Below, one piece after another: positions 18,506-28,299 of a DNA stretch of 64,000 nt. The position numbers were made by a program, and so were the translations under genes. The stretch lies in the NCBI RefSeq assembly GCF_000020485.1, contig NC_011899.1:2078501-2142500 (forward strand). The letters are read 5' to 3'. Source of the DNA: Halothermothrix orenii H 168. Its GTDB lineage: Bacteria > Bacillota > Halanaerobiia > Halanaerobiales > Halothermotrichaceae. Below the pieces are notes generated by a model. That model made no database searches. It was not told the origin of the DNA and worked only from the letters and a program-made list of their open reading frames with translations. The first letter of the stretch is position 1, and every line of letters begins with the position of its first letter.

Positions 18506-21500
18506 TTATTTATGAATAACCACACAGGAAATCGGGGGTACAACTACTTCGCCATCCCTGACAACTACTTCGGTTTCAGCAAGGGGTTCTACTCCGGCCC
18601 TGTCACCATCGACTACTACCTTCCAGCTGGGGTCAACACCGTCAACCTCAACCGTTTTATTTTCTTTATTAGCATTGTAAATAACCACTATCTCTTTCCA
18701 GGGATCAGTTCCATCCTGTTCTTCAAGACGATAGGCAACCAGGAAGGGAATATCTTCTTCAATAAAGGTTAACCCCTTCTGGATTTCTTCCATGGTTTCC
18801 ATTCTAAAGGCCTCGTGTGATTTTCTAAGTTCAATAAGCCCCTTAAAGTATTCATAGACATCAGCATATTTAACCTTACGGGACCAGTCAATCTGGTTGG
18901 TCAAATCACCCGAATCATAACTGTTATGGTCGACCCCATACCTATCATTATCGGGGTCGGGTTTACTCCTTAACAATTCGGCTCCACCATGAATAAAGGG
19001 TTTACCCTGGGAAGTCAGGATTACTGCATGGGCCAGTTTGTGCATCTGCTTCCTTTCTTCTTCGGTAGCATTGGGAGTTGACCCGACAATTTTGTCCCAG
19101 AGAGTATAACCATCATGGCAGGTAACATAGGTAATAGTTTCTTCAGGGTCATCAGCAAAACGATTATAGGGATTACCATCAATCAATACCGGTGAAGTGT
19201 AATCAACCATACCGGCAATTATTCCTGATCTGATAAGGGGTTCTTTGTTCTTCTGCCTCTGAACAAACCCACCTTCGGGGAGCGGAGAGGCATAATACTC
19301 ATGTTTCAGGGCATCTCTTAAACCATCATTAAAGACGGCAATAGCATGTTCCATCTGGAGGCAGCTTCTTTCAGCCCCGGCCCCCTTAATGTAACGGTCT
19401 TTAACAGGGAGGGTCCCCATATTCCAGCCCTCACCATGGAGGACCACATCAGGATTGATGGACCTTAAGGTGCTGGCAACCTTTTTCATGGTTGTCTCAT
19501 CATGTAATCCCATCAGGTCAAACCGGAAACCATCGACATGATATTCTTCAACCCAGTATCTGGTTGAATCCACAATAAGTTTCCTCATCATGGCCCGTTC
19601 AGAAGCGGTATCATTACCACAACCGGAACCACTGGTGAAGGAACCATCGGGGTTACGCCTGTAATAATAGTTGGGGACAATATCTTCAAAGGTGCTGGTT
19701 TTAGCGGTATGGTTATAAACTACATCAAGGACAACCCCAATACCGGCATCGTGTAAAGCCTTAATGAGGGTTTTTAATTCCTTAATTCTCAGATGTGGAT
19801 CTGAGGGATCCAGTGAATACCAGCCTTCAGGTGTAAAGTAGTTATGAGGGTCATAACCCCAGTTATAATTGGCCTCACCGGCACTACCGATATTTTCAAA
19901 ATCCTTATTGAACTCATTACCGTAATAGAAGTTTAAAACCGGCATTAACTGAACATGGGTAATACCCAGGTCCTTTAAGTGAGGTATCTTATCAATAAAC
20001 CCTAAATAGGTACCTTTTTTCTCAAAATCAACTCCTGAATCAACGGAAATAGTAAAATCACGGACTGACATTTCATAGATAACTACATCTTCCTGGTCTT
20101 CAATGGAGACATAGTCATCCTGATTCCAGCCTTCAGGATCAGTCAGATCAAGGTCAACAATGGCTCCCTTACCAACCTTATCAGGACCATTACTGTTAAA
20201 CCCGGCCATAGATCTAGCATAGGGATCCAGGGCATTCCGGGTCTGACCGTTGTTGGTAACACTATACTGGTAGAATTCACCAAGTAAATCGCCTGCAACC
20301 GTTACACTCCAGACACCTTTATCTCCTTTGTTCATGGGCACAATTTTATATGGCTTTTGATCATTACCCTCTTTAAACAATTTTAATTTAACCTCAGTTG
20401 CCAGGGGTGCCCAGAGTTTAAAGGTGGTAGCCTCCGGTTTATAAAGGGCCCCCAGTTCACCGTCATAGGCAAAAGCCTTATCAATGGCTTCAGGTCCAAG
20501 AATAGTCTTGCCTTCCAGGGCCCCGCACTCAATTTTATAGGTTTTATTATAATCAAGGTCTTCCCTGGTAGTCAGGACATAAACGGGAGCCTGGGACATA
20601 TCAAGCTTTTTAAGGGGAACATAATCATAACCGTCCCTGATATAAATCGGTTTACTGATCTCTGAGCGGAACTCGACCTCAATGGTTCTCCTGTCCTTAA
20701 TAACAGCACTGACCACTTTATTACCGGCAGCATTGAGGGCTTCTTCTTTATTCAGGAACTCTTTAACTTCACCGGAAACACACCAGATTTCTTTATTCTT
20801 ATCGGGATCAGGATATGTCCTGTCCGGCTGCGGATCCTTTATATTTCCTTTATGTATAATGAAGTTGAGGTCTCCAACACCTTCATTATACGGAATATCC
20901 CAGTAAGCACCATAGTCATCAATACCGGTTATAGGTAAAGGGCTTCCCCAGGTAACTGGAGGTCCGGCATAACCTTCACCCCAGAGATGGAGTCCCCAGC
21001 CCTCATAATTTTCATCAAAACGGCGGTAATGAAGCCTGACATGGCCTTCAGGTATTTCAGTGGCTCCTTTTTTTACCCTGGGTCTTATATCTTCAAGGGT
21101 AACAGTATTTTTCTCAAATTTTCCTTCCATTGAAGCAATGGCTTCTTCTTTACTGGTGTATTCAGTAACATCACCGGTAACACACCAGATTTCTTTGTTA
21201 TTATCGGGATCAGGATAGGCCCTGTCAGGTTTAGGGTCCTTATTATCCCCTCTGTGGATAATAAAATTAAGATCCCCTGTTCCTTCCTTATAAGGCACAT
21301 CCCAGTAAGCACCATAGTCGTCAAAGCCTGTTATGGGAAGAGGAGCAGTCCATTCTACCCTGTCTCCCGCATAACCCTTACCCCAGACGTGAAGTCCCCA
21401 GCCTCTATAATCAGCATCATAGCGATGGTAGTGAATACGGACATGGCCGTCAGGAACATCACTGGCCTGGGTTAGAGGAGCAAATGAAAATAGTAATACT

Positions 21501-21544
21501 AATGCAAGTACTAAAAATACTAACCTTGAATAACGGTTACCCAT
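18506..21544 (-). CDS. pulA: Secreted type I pullulanase with two CBM41 modules
   Basis: This enzyme cleaves alpha-1,6 branches in pullulan and starch outside the cytoplasm. A signal peptide covers residues 1-28. Two CBM41 starch-binding modules are nearly duplicates at about 32-135 and 166-265 (both with HVR.HY.R.D....GWGLH.WG). A linking domain, a CBM48 module (about 365-450) and a GH13 barrel follow. The pullulanase signature YNWGYDP is at 560-566. Asp676 (DGFRFD) is the nucleophile, Glu705 (HGEGW) the acid/base and Asp811 (CHDG) the stabiliser. The C-terminal beta domain is complete at 1012 residues. No lipobox or surface-anchor motif is visible. Confidence 0.96.
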   Translation of the reverse strand: MGNRYSRLVFLVLALVLLFSFAPLTQASDVPDGHVRIHYHRYDADYRGWGLHVWGKGYAGDRVEWTAPLPITGFDDYGAYWDVPYKEGTGDLNFIIHRGDNKDPKPDRAYPDPDNNKEIWCVTGDVTEYTSKEEAIASMEGKFEKNTVTLEDIRPRVKKGATEIPEGHVRLHYRRFDENYEGWGLHLWGEGYAGPPVTWGSPLPITGIDDYGAYWDIPYNEGVGDLNFIIHKGNIKDPQPDRTYPDPDKNKEIWCVSGEVKEFLNKEEALNAAGNKVVSAVIKDRRTIEVEFRSEISKPIYIRDGYDYVPLKKLDMSQAPVYVLTTREDLDYNKTYKIECGALEGKTILGPEAIDKAFAYDGELGALYKPEATTFKLWAPLATEVKLKLFKEGNDQKPYKIVPMNKGDKGVWSVTVAGDLLGEFYQYSVTNNGQTRNALDPYARSMAGFNSNGPDKVGKGAIVDLDLTDPEGWNQDDYVSIEDQEDVVIYEMSVRDFTISVDSGVDFEKKGTYLGFIDKIPHLKDLGITHVQLMPVLNFYYGNEFNKDFENIGSAGEANYNWGYDPHNYFTPEGWYSLDPSDPHLRIKELKTLIKALHDAGIGVVLDVVYNHTAKTSTFEDIVPNYYYRRNPDGSFTSGSGCGNDTASERAMMRKLIVDSTRYWVEEYHVDGFRFDLMGLHDETTMKKVASTLRSINPDVVLHGEGWNMGTLPVKDRYIKGAGAERSCLQMEHAIAVFNDGLRDALKHEYYASPLPEGGFVQRQKNKEPLIRSGIIAGMVDYTSPVLIDGNPYNRFADDPEETITYVTCHDGYTLWDKIVGSTPNATEEERKQMHKLAHAVILTSQGKPFIHGGAELLRSKPDPDNDRYGVDHNSYDSGDLTNQIDWSRKVKYADVYEYFKGLIELRKSHEAFRMETMEEIQKGLTFIEEDIPFLVAYRLEEQDGTDPWKEIVVIYNANKENKTVEVDGVDPSWKVVVDGDRAGVEPLAETEVVVRDGEVVVPPISCVVIHK

Positions 21545-22035
21545 TAACTCATACCTCCCTGTTTTATTTATAACTTAAATATAGTTTATAATAAGCCCGG
21601 CCCGGTTTTAAAAGCAATCCCGGACAGAGCTTTAAAAACCTGAAAAAAATATAAATGCGGTCGCAAACGTTTGCATTTTAAGTAAAACCTGTTCTCTTAC
21701 TGACAGATTTGTGACCTGCCTTTTTTATCATGGTTCTTTTACCATGTTTTTTTGCTACCAGAACCCACAGAATCAATAACAGGATATATGTACTATTATT
21801 TAGGTTCTCTATAAAAACCAAATTTCCTCCCTGGATTAAACAAAAATTTTTAATTTTTCATTTTTTATAAATAAAGACTCTTTTTTATGACTTTTATGTT
21901 TTTTAAGTGGTCAGTATAATCATCAGGATCTTTTATTTATTTTTTTATTTTAAACATCGTTTAGTTAGCTAATTCCCTCATTAAAAACTAATTCCCTCAT
22001 TAAAAAAAAGAGCAGCCAGTTAATCAGCCACCTTT
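21545..22035. other. Intergenic region between metX and pulA
   Basis: This stretch of 491 bases has no convincing gene. It is AT-rich. It contains the MalR-like operator at 21663-21674, a possible pulA promoter on the minus strand (TTGCTT, 18 bases, TATTAT), and a 19-base unit CTAATTCCCTCATTAAAAA repeated twice in tandem at 21969-21987 and 21988-22006, just past the end of metX. Confidence 0.6.
21663..21674. promoter_or_regulatory. MalR-like operator upstream of pullulanase
   Basis: GCAAACGTTTGC is a perfect 12-bp palindrome with the central CG of LacI-family operators. It matches the maltose-regulator (MalR) operators described in Firmicutes. It lies 119 bases upstream of pulA, a fitting target. 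No malR gene is in the window. Confidence 0.65.
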
Positions 22036-23142
22036 TTAAGAAAACCAGTTATTTAAAATTTTAGCAAGTTTCCTGAATTCTATCAAAAAAGCATCATGGC
22101 CATATCTGGACTTAATTTCCCGGTGATAAGCTTTCTTACCCTGTTTTAGCATAATTTCTACAATCTCTACAGATTCTCCGGGATCAAACAGCTGGTCTGT
22201 ATCTGTAGTAATAATAAGGGTTTTCGCCTTTATCCTGGAGATGGCCTCCTCCAGGGAAGAATAACCCCGGGCCAGATCAAATAAATCCATGGCCTTATTA
22301 AGACACAGCAGGGAGTTGGCATCAAAACGGCCAGTAAATTTCTGCCCCTGATATTCCAGGTAATTGTTAACCTCAAACTCCCTGTTTTTCATTTTTCTCC
22401 CGAACCGTTCCTGGAAAAGATCTGGAGTCCGGTAAGTAAGCATCCCCACCATCCGGGCCAGCTGCAAACCTTTTACTGGATACCGCCCCGTGTTATAATA
22501 CCGCCCCCCCTGCCAGTCCGGATCATTCTTTATAGCCCGGGAGGCAATGGTATTGTAGGCAATTTCCCGGGCCCGGAGACGGGCTGGAGCACTGATAGCC
22601 ACTACCTGACGAACCAGCTCAGGGTAGTCAACACCCCACCTGAGGGCCTGCATTCCTCCCAGGGAGCCTCCGATAACCGTATCAATTCCCTTAATTCCTA
22701 ATTTACGCAGTAATTTAAACTGGGCCTTCACCATATCCTTTACTGTAATCACGGGGAAATCAGGACCATAAGGTTCACCGGTTTCAGGATTTATAGAACA
22801 GGGGCCAGTGGTCCCATAACAGCTTCCCAGGATATTACTACAGATTACAAAATACCGGTCTGTATCGATGATTTGCCCGGGTCCAATCAAATCATCCCAC
22901 CAGCCATACCTGTCTTCATGGGGATAATAACCGGCTACATGGGCATCTGCCGTAAGATGATGGACTACCAGAATGACATTATTCCGTTTAGAATTTAGCC
23001 TGCCATAACACTCATAGGTAATGGTCACAGGCTTTAACTTCTCCCCATTTTCCAGGGTAAGCCCTTCTTTTATTAGGATTTTTGCAGGGGAAACTTCCCC
23101 TATACCACTTTGCCCCGGTTCATTCAAGGCACTGAAAGACAT
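22036..23142 (-). CDS. metX: Homoserine O-acetyltransferase
   Basis: This enzyme activates homoserine with acetyl-CoA at the start of methionine synthesis. It is an alpha/beta-hydrolase-fold protein of 368 residues with the nucleophile Ser160 in GGSLGGMQAL. The acid lies in TDTDQLFDPGES and the histidine in RYGHDAFLIE. The N-terminal region (ITYECYGRLN, HHLTADAHVAG) is typical of MetX rather than of MetA. It is the last gene of the methionine operon, 77 bases after metY. Confidence 0.94.
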   Translation of the reverse strand: MSFSALNEPGQSGIGEVSPAKILIKEGLTLENGEKLKPVTITYECYGRLNSKRNNVILVVHHLTADAHVAGYYPHEDRYGWWDDLIGPGQIIDTDRYFVICSNILGSCYGTTGPCSINPETGEPYGPDFPVITVKDMVKAQFKLLRKLGIKGIDTVIGGSLGGMQALRWGVDYPELVRQVVAISAPARLRAREIAYNTIASRAIKNDPDWQGGRYYNTGRYPVKGLQLARMVGMLTYRTPDLFQERFGRKMKNREFEVNNYLEYQGQKFTGRFDANSLLCLNKAMDLFDLARGYSSLEEAISRIKAKTLIITTDTDQLFDPGESVEIVEIMLKQGKKAYHREIKSRYGHDAFLIEFRKLAKILNNWFS

Positions 23143-23219
23143 TCTATCTACTCCCTTCTGACCTTTCAGATAGACAATAAGCTTTTAATAAAACCAGACA
23201 AACAGTAAAGAAAGATAAA

Positions 23220-24413
23220 CTACCCCCCCAGGGCCTGATCCAGGTCATCAATTATATCCCATACATCCTCTATTCCTACCGATAGTCTGATTAAATCAGG
23301 GGTAACCCCTGCCTTTTCCTGCTCCTCTCTACTCAACTGCTCATGGGTGGTAGAGGCAGGGTGAATAATAAGGGTGCGGGTATCACCTATATTGGCAAGT
23401 AGAGAACACAGTTCCACCCTGTTGATAAGGTTCCGGGCCGCTGAATAACCACCTTTAACCCCGAAACAAATCATTCCACCAAACCCCCGCTGCTGCTTTT
23501 TGGCCAGTTCATGCCGGGGATGGTCAGGAAGGCCAGGGTAAGTCACCCATTCAACCCTTTCATCTCCGGAGAGCCACCGGGCAACCTCCATGGCATTACT
23601 ACAGTGTTTTTCCATTCTCAATGAAAGGGTCTCTAACCCCTGGATGAAAAGCCAGGCATTAAAGGGGCTTATGGCAGGACCAGTATCACGGTAAAGCTCA
23701 GTCCGGACTTTATGGATAAAATCACGGGTTCCAACAATAACCCCCCCAATTGAATTACCATGACCCCCGATATACTTGGTAGTAGAATGGACTACAATGT
23801 CAGCCCCCAATTTAAGGGGCTGGCTTAAATAGGGAGTATTAAAGGTATTATCAACAACTACAGTTATACCGTATTGATGGGCCAGGCTGGATACAGCCTC
23901 AATATCAACAATATTAAGCCGGGGATTGCCCGGTGATTCCAGGTAAAAAACCCGGGTTTTATCTGTTATAGCCTGCTCCCAGTCATTTATATCATCAGGT
24001 TTGACAAATCTGGTCTTAACCCCATACCGGGGGAGACTCTCAGCCAGAAGATGATAGGTCCCTCCGTAAATATAGCTTGATGATACCACCTCTTCCCCCT
24101 GGCTGACCAATGTCAGTATAGTCAGGGTAATAGCAGACTGCCCCGATGAGGTTGCCAGCCCGGCCTCCCCTCCCTCGAGGACGGCCATCCTTTCTTCAAA
24201 AACTTTAGTTGTCGGGTTCCCAATTCTGGTATAAATATACCCTTCTTCTTCTTCGGCAAACAGGCCAGCAGCATGTTCAGCACTATCAAACATATAGGAT
24301 GTTGTCTGGTAAATGGGAACTGCCCTGGATTTGCTCCCTTCCTGGACCGGGTCATAACCATGGTGTAAAGCCAGGGTATTAAATCCATACTGCTTTTTTG
24401 TCTTTTTATTCAT
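23220..24413 (-). CDS. metY: O-acetylhomoserine sulfhydrylase / Cys-Met metabolism PLP enzyme
   Basis: This PLP enzyme most likely joins sulfide to O-acetylhomoserine to make homocysteine. The 397 residues show the PLP lysine Lys213 in STTKYIGGHG, Asp188 (VVVDNT) against the pyridine nitrogen, and the YTRIGNPT and SSGQSAI loops of the Cys/Met metabolism family. It is a little shorter than classic MetY (about 425), so cystathionine gamma-synthase or methionine gamma-lyase cannot be excluded. Its place between metF and metX behind a SAM riboswitch supports a biosynthetic role. Confidence 0.85.
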   Translation of the reverse strand: MNKKTKKQYGFNTLALHHGYDPVQEGSKSRAVPIYQTTSYMFDSAEHAAGLFAEEEEGYIYTRIGNPTTKVFEERMAVLEGGEAGLATSSGQSAITLTILTLVSQGEEVVSSSYIYGGTYHLLAESLPRYGVKTRFVKPDDINDWEQAITDKTRVFYLESPGNPRLNIVDIEAVSSLAHQYGITVVVDNTFNTPYLSQPLKLGADIVVHSTTKYIGGHGNSIGGVIVGTRDFIHKVRTELYRDTGPAISPFNAWLFIQGLETLSLRMEKHCSNAMEVARWLSGDERVEWVTYPGLPDHPRHELAKKQQRGFGGMICFGVKGGYSAARNLINRVELCSLLANIGDTRTLIIHPASTTHEQLSREEQEKAGVTPDLIRLSVGIEDVWDIIDDLDQALGG

Positions 24414-24481
24414 TTATAATTCCTCCCTGTAATTACCTTATTATCCTGTTACAACTCTTTTTATTCCTTACCATAATCCCC

Positions 24482-25411
24482 CTATAATATTGCCCGATTA
24501 CCCTCTGTCAAAATAGCATCAACCAGCTCACTGACGACTTCCATTCTTCCCATGGGCATAATATGAATTCCGTCAACATAATCCTTAATATTTAGAACAA
24601 ATTCTTTCGCCAGTTTTATTCCGGTCCTTTCATCACCCTTTTTTATTGCCTTCATGACCGGAGCCGGTATGTCAACGCCCGGGACATTTTCATGAATATA
24701 TGTGGCCATTTTATAATTTTTAAGAGGCATAATCCCGAATAAAATCCTGGGTTTTACCGGCCATAAAGCCTCTATTGTTTTAATCCTTTCCATAAAATTA
24801 ATCACTACCCCGGGGTCATAAACTATCTGGGTCTGAATAAAACGGGCCCCGGAGCCGATTCTGGATTTAAGTTTCTCAATTTCAACCGTCAGATTACCAC
24901 CGGGGTTAATACCGGCCCCGATGGTAATATCCAGGGGTCCATTTAAAGGATTACCTGCATAATCCCGACCCCCGTTCAACTGATTGGCCAGTTTTACAAG
25001 AGCGGTTCCATCACAATCGAAAACACCTGTGCTGGAAGGGTGATCCCCATATTCCGGTTTATCTCCGGTCAGGAACAAATAATTTTTGACACCCAGAAGG
25101 GCCCCACCGAGAAGCTCACTCTGTAACCCAATGAGGTTTCGATCCCGACCGGTCAAATGACAGATAAAATCAACCTTAAAATTAAACTTATTTTTAAGGT
25201 GATGGGTCAAAGCCACTGGATTCATTTTCATCCTGGCCATGGGTGAATCAGTAAAATTAATGGCATCCACATAATCTGACAGGTATTTAACCTTCTCCAC
25301 TACATCCTCAGTATTGACCCCTCTTGGTGGATCTAGCTCAGCTGTAACAATAAATTCCCTTTCCGTTAAAACCCTGCTAAAATCCAACTCTACTCTCTCC
25401 TCCCTGCTCAT
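24482..25411 (-). CDS. metF: 5,10-methylenetetrahydrofolate reductase
   Basis: This enzyme makes the methyl-tetrahydrofolate used by the adjacent methionine synthase. The 309 residues form a TIM-barrel flavoprotein with EFIVTAELDPPRG at the N-terminus (the family's catalytic Glu region), GVKNYLFLTGDKPEYG and GARFIQTQIVYDP. The family usually has about 290-310 residues. It starts 6 bases after metH, so translation is probably coupled. Confidence 0.92.
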   Translation of the reverse strand: MSREERVELDFSRVLTEREFIVTAELDPPRGVNTEDVVEKVKYLSDYVDAINFTDSPMARMKMNPVALTHHLKNKFNFKVDFICHLTGRDRNLIGLQSELLGGALLGVKNYLFLTGDKPEYGDHPSSTGVFDCDGTALVKLANQLNGGRDYAGNPLNGPLDITIGAGINPGGNLTVEIEKLKSRIGSGARFIQTQIVYDPGVVINFMERIKTIEALWPVKPRILFGIMPLKNYKMATYIHENVPGVDIPAPVMKAIKKGDERTGIKLAKEFVLNIKDYVDGIHIMPMGRMEVVSELVDAILTEGNRAIL

Positions 25412-25417
25412 AGGACA

Positions 25418-27877
25418 TTAATTTAAATTTAGATATTTTTTTACTTTCCTTACCCCATCGAGGGCATCACCGGCATAGAGGTCAGCCCCTATCTCCCGGG
25501 CAAAATCCTCACTGGTAACTGCACCACCAATGATTATTCCTCCCTTAAACCCTTTCTGTTTCAGGATATTGACGGTCTCCCTCATCTTCTCCATGGTTAC
25601 GGTCATTAAGGCACTTAATCCCACGATATCAACTTTATGGTCAAAGGCTGCTTCTACAATATCATCACTTTTAACATTTACCCCGAGATCTACAACCTCA
25701 AAGCCATAGTTATTAAAGACTACCTTAACTATATTTTTGCCAATATCGTGAATATCACCTTCTACAGTAGCCAGCAGAATCCGGCCGGCTTTATTTATTT
25801 CTCTTCCTTTTGAGTTCATCCTCTCCTTTAAAAGGTCAAAGGCCTTTTTAACAACCCGGGAGCTCTGCATCAACTGGGGCAAAAAATACTCTCCCCTGTC
25901 ATATAGGTCACCAACCCTTTTAAGCCCCTTTACCATGGCCCTATTAATTATTTCCCGGGGTTGATATAGCTCCAGGGCCCGGGCAACCTGTTCTTCTATA
26001 ATGTCAGTATCTCCGCTAACCACTATATCCGCAATCGATGACAGGAGACGGTCATTTTCCTTATCCCTGGATGATTTAGTCTCTTTATTATTATCCAACC
26101 GATCCTCTTCCAGGGATTTATTACCCTGAAAATTCCCATACCACTTCAAAAAATTCTGTCCGTTTCTATCCCGGGCAGTTAAAAGATTAGCTGCCCTGAC
26201 TGTGGCCATTAAATCCTCATCCACGGGATCAACAATGGGGAAGTCAAGACCTGCCCCCAGGGCCATAGCCAGAAAGGTTCTATTAATTAATTTTCGGTTC
26301 GGAAGCCCATGGGAAACATTACTGATACCCATGGTAGTTTTAACCCCCAGTTCCTCCTTGATCCTTTTTAAAGTCTCAATCCCCTTCATAACCTCTGACT
26401 GGTTAGAACCGGCTGTTAAGACAATGGGGTCAATAATAATATCTTCTTCACCAAGTCCATATTCTCTAGCCCTGGCTATAATCTGTCTAGCAATCTCAAG
26501 CCTGCCCTCAACCTCAGAAGGAATCCCCCTATCATCAAGGGTCAATCCAATAACAGCTGCTCCATATCTACAGGCCAGGGGAAATACTTTATCCATAACG
26601 TCAGGATTACCATTTACTGAGTTGATCAAGGCCCGACCGGTATATTCCTTTAAAGCAGTTTCCAGGACTCCGGTCCTCGGTGTATCGATTACCAGGGGAA
26701 CATCAACCTCAAGCTGTAATTCCTGGATAACTTTTTTCATACACTTTTCCCGGTCAATGCCGGCCATCCCGATATTAACATCGAGTAAGTGGGCCCCGGC
26801 AATAACCTGTTCCCGGGCTTCTTTCCTTAAAACAGACCATTTTTCTCCTTTTAAAGCCTCTTTTAAATCATTTCTCCCGGTGGGATTAATCCTTTCCCCG
26901 ATGAGAAAAACCGGTTTATCCTCACTTGCCTGTAAATAGGTGTGGTTACTAGTTAAATATGTCCGGTTTTTATTCTCATCTTTTGCATCAGTATTTGTAT
27001 TATTACTTACTTTAGCTTCATAAACAACCTGTTTTATCCCTTTAATAAACCGGGGATTGGTCCCACAGCACCCCCCAATCAATTTTACATTATACTTTAA
27101 AAGTTCTGGTATTTTATCTGTAAAGGCATCAGGGGTTTGAGGATAAACTGTTTCGCCACCTTTGCTTTCAGGGAGCCCTGCATTTGGGAAAACACTCAGG
27201 GGTTTTGAAGTAACCCGGGACATTTTCTTTATAACTATAAGGGCTTCTTCAATCCCGGCCACACAGTTAACACCGATAACATCTACTCCCATTTTATCAA
27301 GAACAATGGCAACCACCTCAGGGGGAGAACCCGTCAAGGTTATCCCCCTCTCTGTAAAAGTCATCTGGGCAATAACCGGTACATTAAATTCTTTAGCTGC
27401 TACCACCGCTGCCCGGAGTTCTTTAAGATCACTCATGGTCTCGATAATAACCACATCTACCCCGGCGTGAACCAGGTATGATATCTGTTCTTTAAAAACG
27501 TCCCTGGCCCTGTCGAAGGAAAGATCGCCATGGGGCTCCATTAATTTTCCAGTAGGGCCAACCGAGCCTGCCACAAAAACCTTTCCCGCTGCTTTGCGGG
27601 CCAATCCTGTGGCTTTTACATTAATCTCTTCTATCTTATCTTCTAACCCCAATGATTTAAGTTTCAGCCTGTTGGCCCCAAAGGTATTGGTTTCTATTAA
27701 CCCTGCACCTGCTGCTACATATTCCTTATGGATTTTATATATGGTATCCGGCTTTTTTATAACCCAGCTTTCAGGGGCATGCCCGGATGAAAGTCCACAG
27801 GCCTGAAGCATGGTACCCATAGCTCCATCCCCAATTATTATTTTTTCCTGTAATGTACTGGTAAAATCATTAGCCAC
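25418..27877 (-). CDS. metH: Cobalamin-dependent methionine synthase (no reactivation domain)
   Basis: This enzyme transfers the methyl group of methyl-tetrahydrofolate through B12 to homocysteine. The 819 residues contain a homocysteine-binding barrel (1-290, zinc ligands Cys205, Cys270 and Cys271), a pterin-binding barrel (about 320-580, FLIGERINPTGR), and B12 cap and cobalamin domains with the lower-ligand His710 in GDIHDIG. It ends after the B12 domain. The C-terminal SAM-binding reactivation domain of long MetH is missing, so reduction of inactive cobalamin must rely on another protein. It is the first gene of the operon, 39 bases past the riboswitch terminator. Confidence 0.95.
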   Translation of the reverse strand: MANDFTSTLQEKIIIGDGAMGTMLQACGLSSGHAPESWVIKKPDTIYKIHKEYVAAGAGLIETNTFGANRLKLKSLGLEDKIEEINVKATGLARKAAGKVFVAGSVGPTGKLMEPHGDLSFDRARDVFKEQISYLVHAGVDVVIIETMSDLKELRAAVVAAKEFNVPVIAQMTFTERGITLTGSPPEVVAIVLDKMGVDVIGVNCVAGIEEALIVIKKMSRVTSKPLSVFPNAGLPESKGGETVYPQTPDAFTDKIPELLKYNVKLIGGCCGTNPRFIKGIKQVVYEAKVSNNTNTDAKDENKNRTYLTSNHTYLQASEDKPVFLIGERINPTGRNDLKEALKGEKWSVLRKEAREQVIAGAHLLDVNIGMAGIDREKCMKKVIQELQLEVDVPLVIDTPRTGVLETALKEYTGRALINSVNGNPDVMDKVFPLACRYGAAVIGLTLDDRGIPSEVEGRLEIARQIIARAREYGLGEEDIIIDPIVLTAGSNQSEVMKGIETLKRIKEELGVKTTMGISNVSHGLPNRKLINRTFLAMALGAGLDFPIVDPVDEDLMATVRAANLLTARDRNGQNFLKWYGNFQGNKSLEEDRLDNNKETKSSRDKENDRLLSSIADIVVSGDTDIIEEQVARALELYQPREIINRAMVKGLKRVGDLYDRGEYFLPQLMQSSRVVKKAFDLLKERMNSKGREINKAGRILLATVEGDIHDIGKNIVKVVFNNYGFEVVDLGVNVKSDDIVEAAFDHKVDIVGLSALMTVTMEKMRETVNILKQKGFKGGIIIGGAVTSEDFAREIGADLYAGDALDGVRKVKKYLNLN

Positions 27878-27916
27878 TTTTTAACCCCCTAAAATCAATT
27901 GTATTTTTCCTAGACA

Positions 27917-27950
27917 TTAAAAAACCTCTTCTTGCTGGAAGAAGAGGTTT
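27917..27950 (-). terminator. Regulated terminator of the SAM-I riboswitch
   Basis: AAACCTCTTCTT and AAGAAGAGGTTT form a 12-bp stem with a five-base loop, followed by TTTTTT on the minus strand. Its 5' arm can instead pair with the 3' edge of the aptamer (AGATGAGAGTTTAA), giving the antiterminator. SAM binding should therefore stop transcription before metH. Confidence 0.9.
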
Positions 27951-27972
27951 AAAAGTTCTAACGAACCGTTAA

Positions 27973-28080
27973 ACTCTCATCTTCCAGCATTTTGCTGCAG
28001 GAATTGGCACCTTACCTGTCATTCATTGGTAGGTTGCCGGGTTTCATCGGGCCAGTCCCTCCACCACTCTTGATAAGAGT
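27973..28080 (-). ncRNA. SAM-I (S-box) riboswitch
   Basis: The minus strand carries the S-box core in order: CTTATCAAGAGTGGTGGAGG, GACTGGCCCGATGAAACC, CGGCAACC, GGTGCCAATTCC and AGATGAGAG. These form the four-way junction with the kink-turn that binds S-adenosylmethionine. It controls the metH-metF-metY-metX operon through the terminator that follows. Confidence 0.97.
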
Positions 28081-28124
28081 ATAGTAAAATATTCTATTTT
28101 TTACTGTAGTTAATATTTAGTAAT

Positions 28125-28153
28125 ACTTTATCATAATTATACACTCAAGTCAA
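28125..28153 (-). promoter_or_regulatory. Probable promoter of the methionine operon
   Basis: TTGACT (28148-28153) and TAAAGT (28125-28130) are 17 bases apart on the minus strand. Transcription would begin near 28117, about 37 bases before the riboswitch aptamer. The remaining bases up to the stop of the next gene at 28300 show nothing recognisable. Confidence 0.55.
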
Positions 28154-28299
28154 GAATTAATTTTTTTTACCAAAAGTTATCTTCATCTTCCTGACCCCGT
28201 GGTTGCCATAATATAAAGGTTCACTTGTAAAATAACCGTTTTAAAATCCTATGGTATTTATTTCTCTACCTCCTTTAAAAATATATCCAGGATAATATC

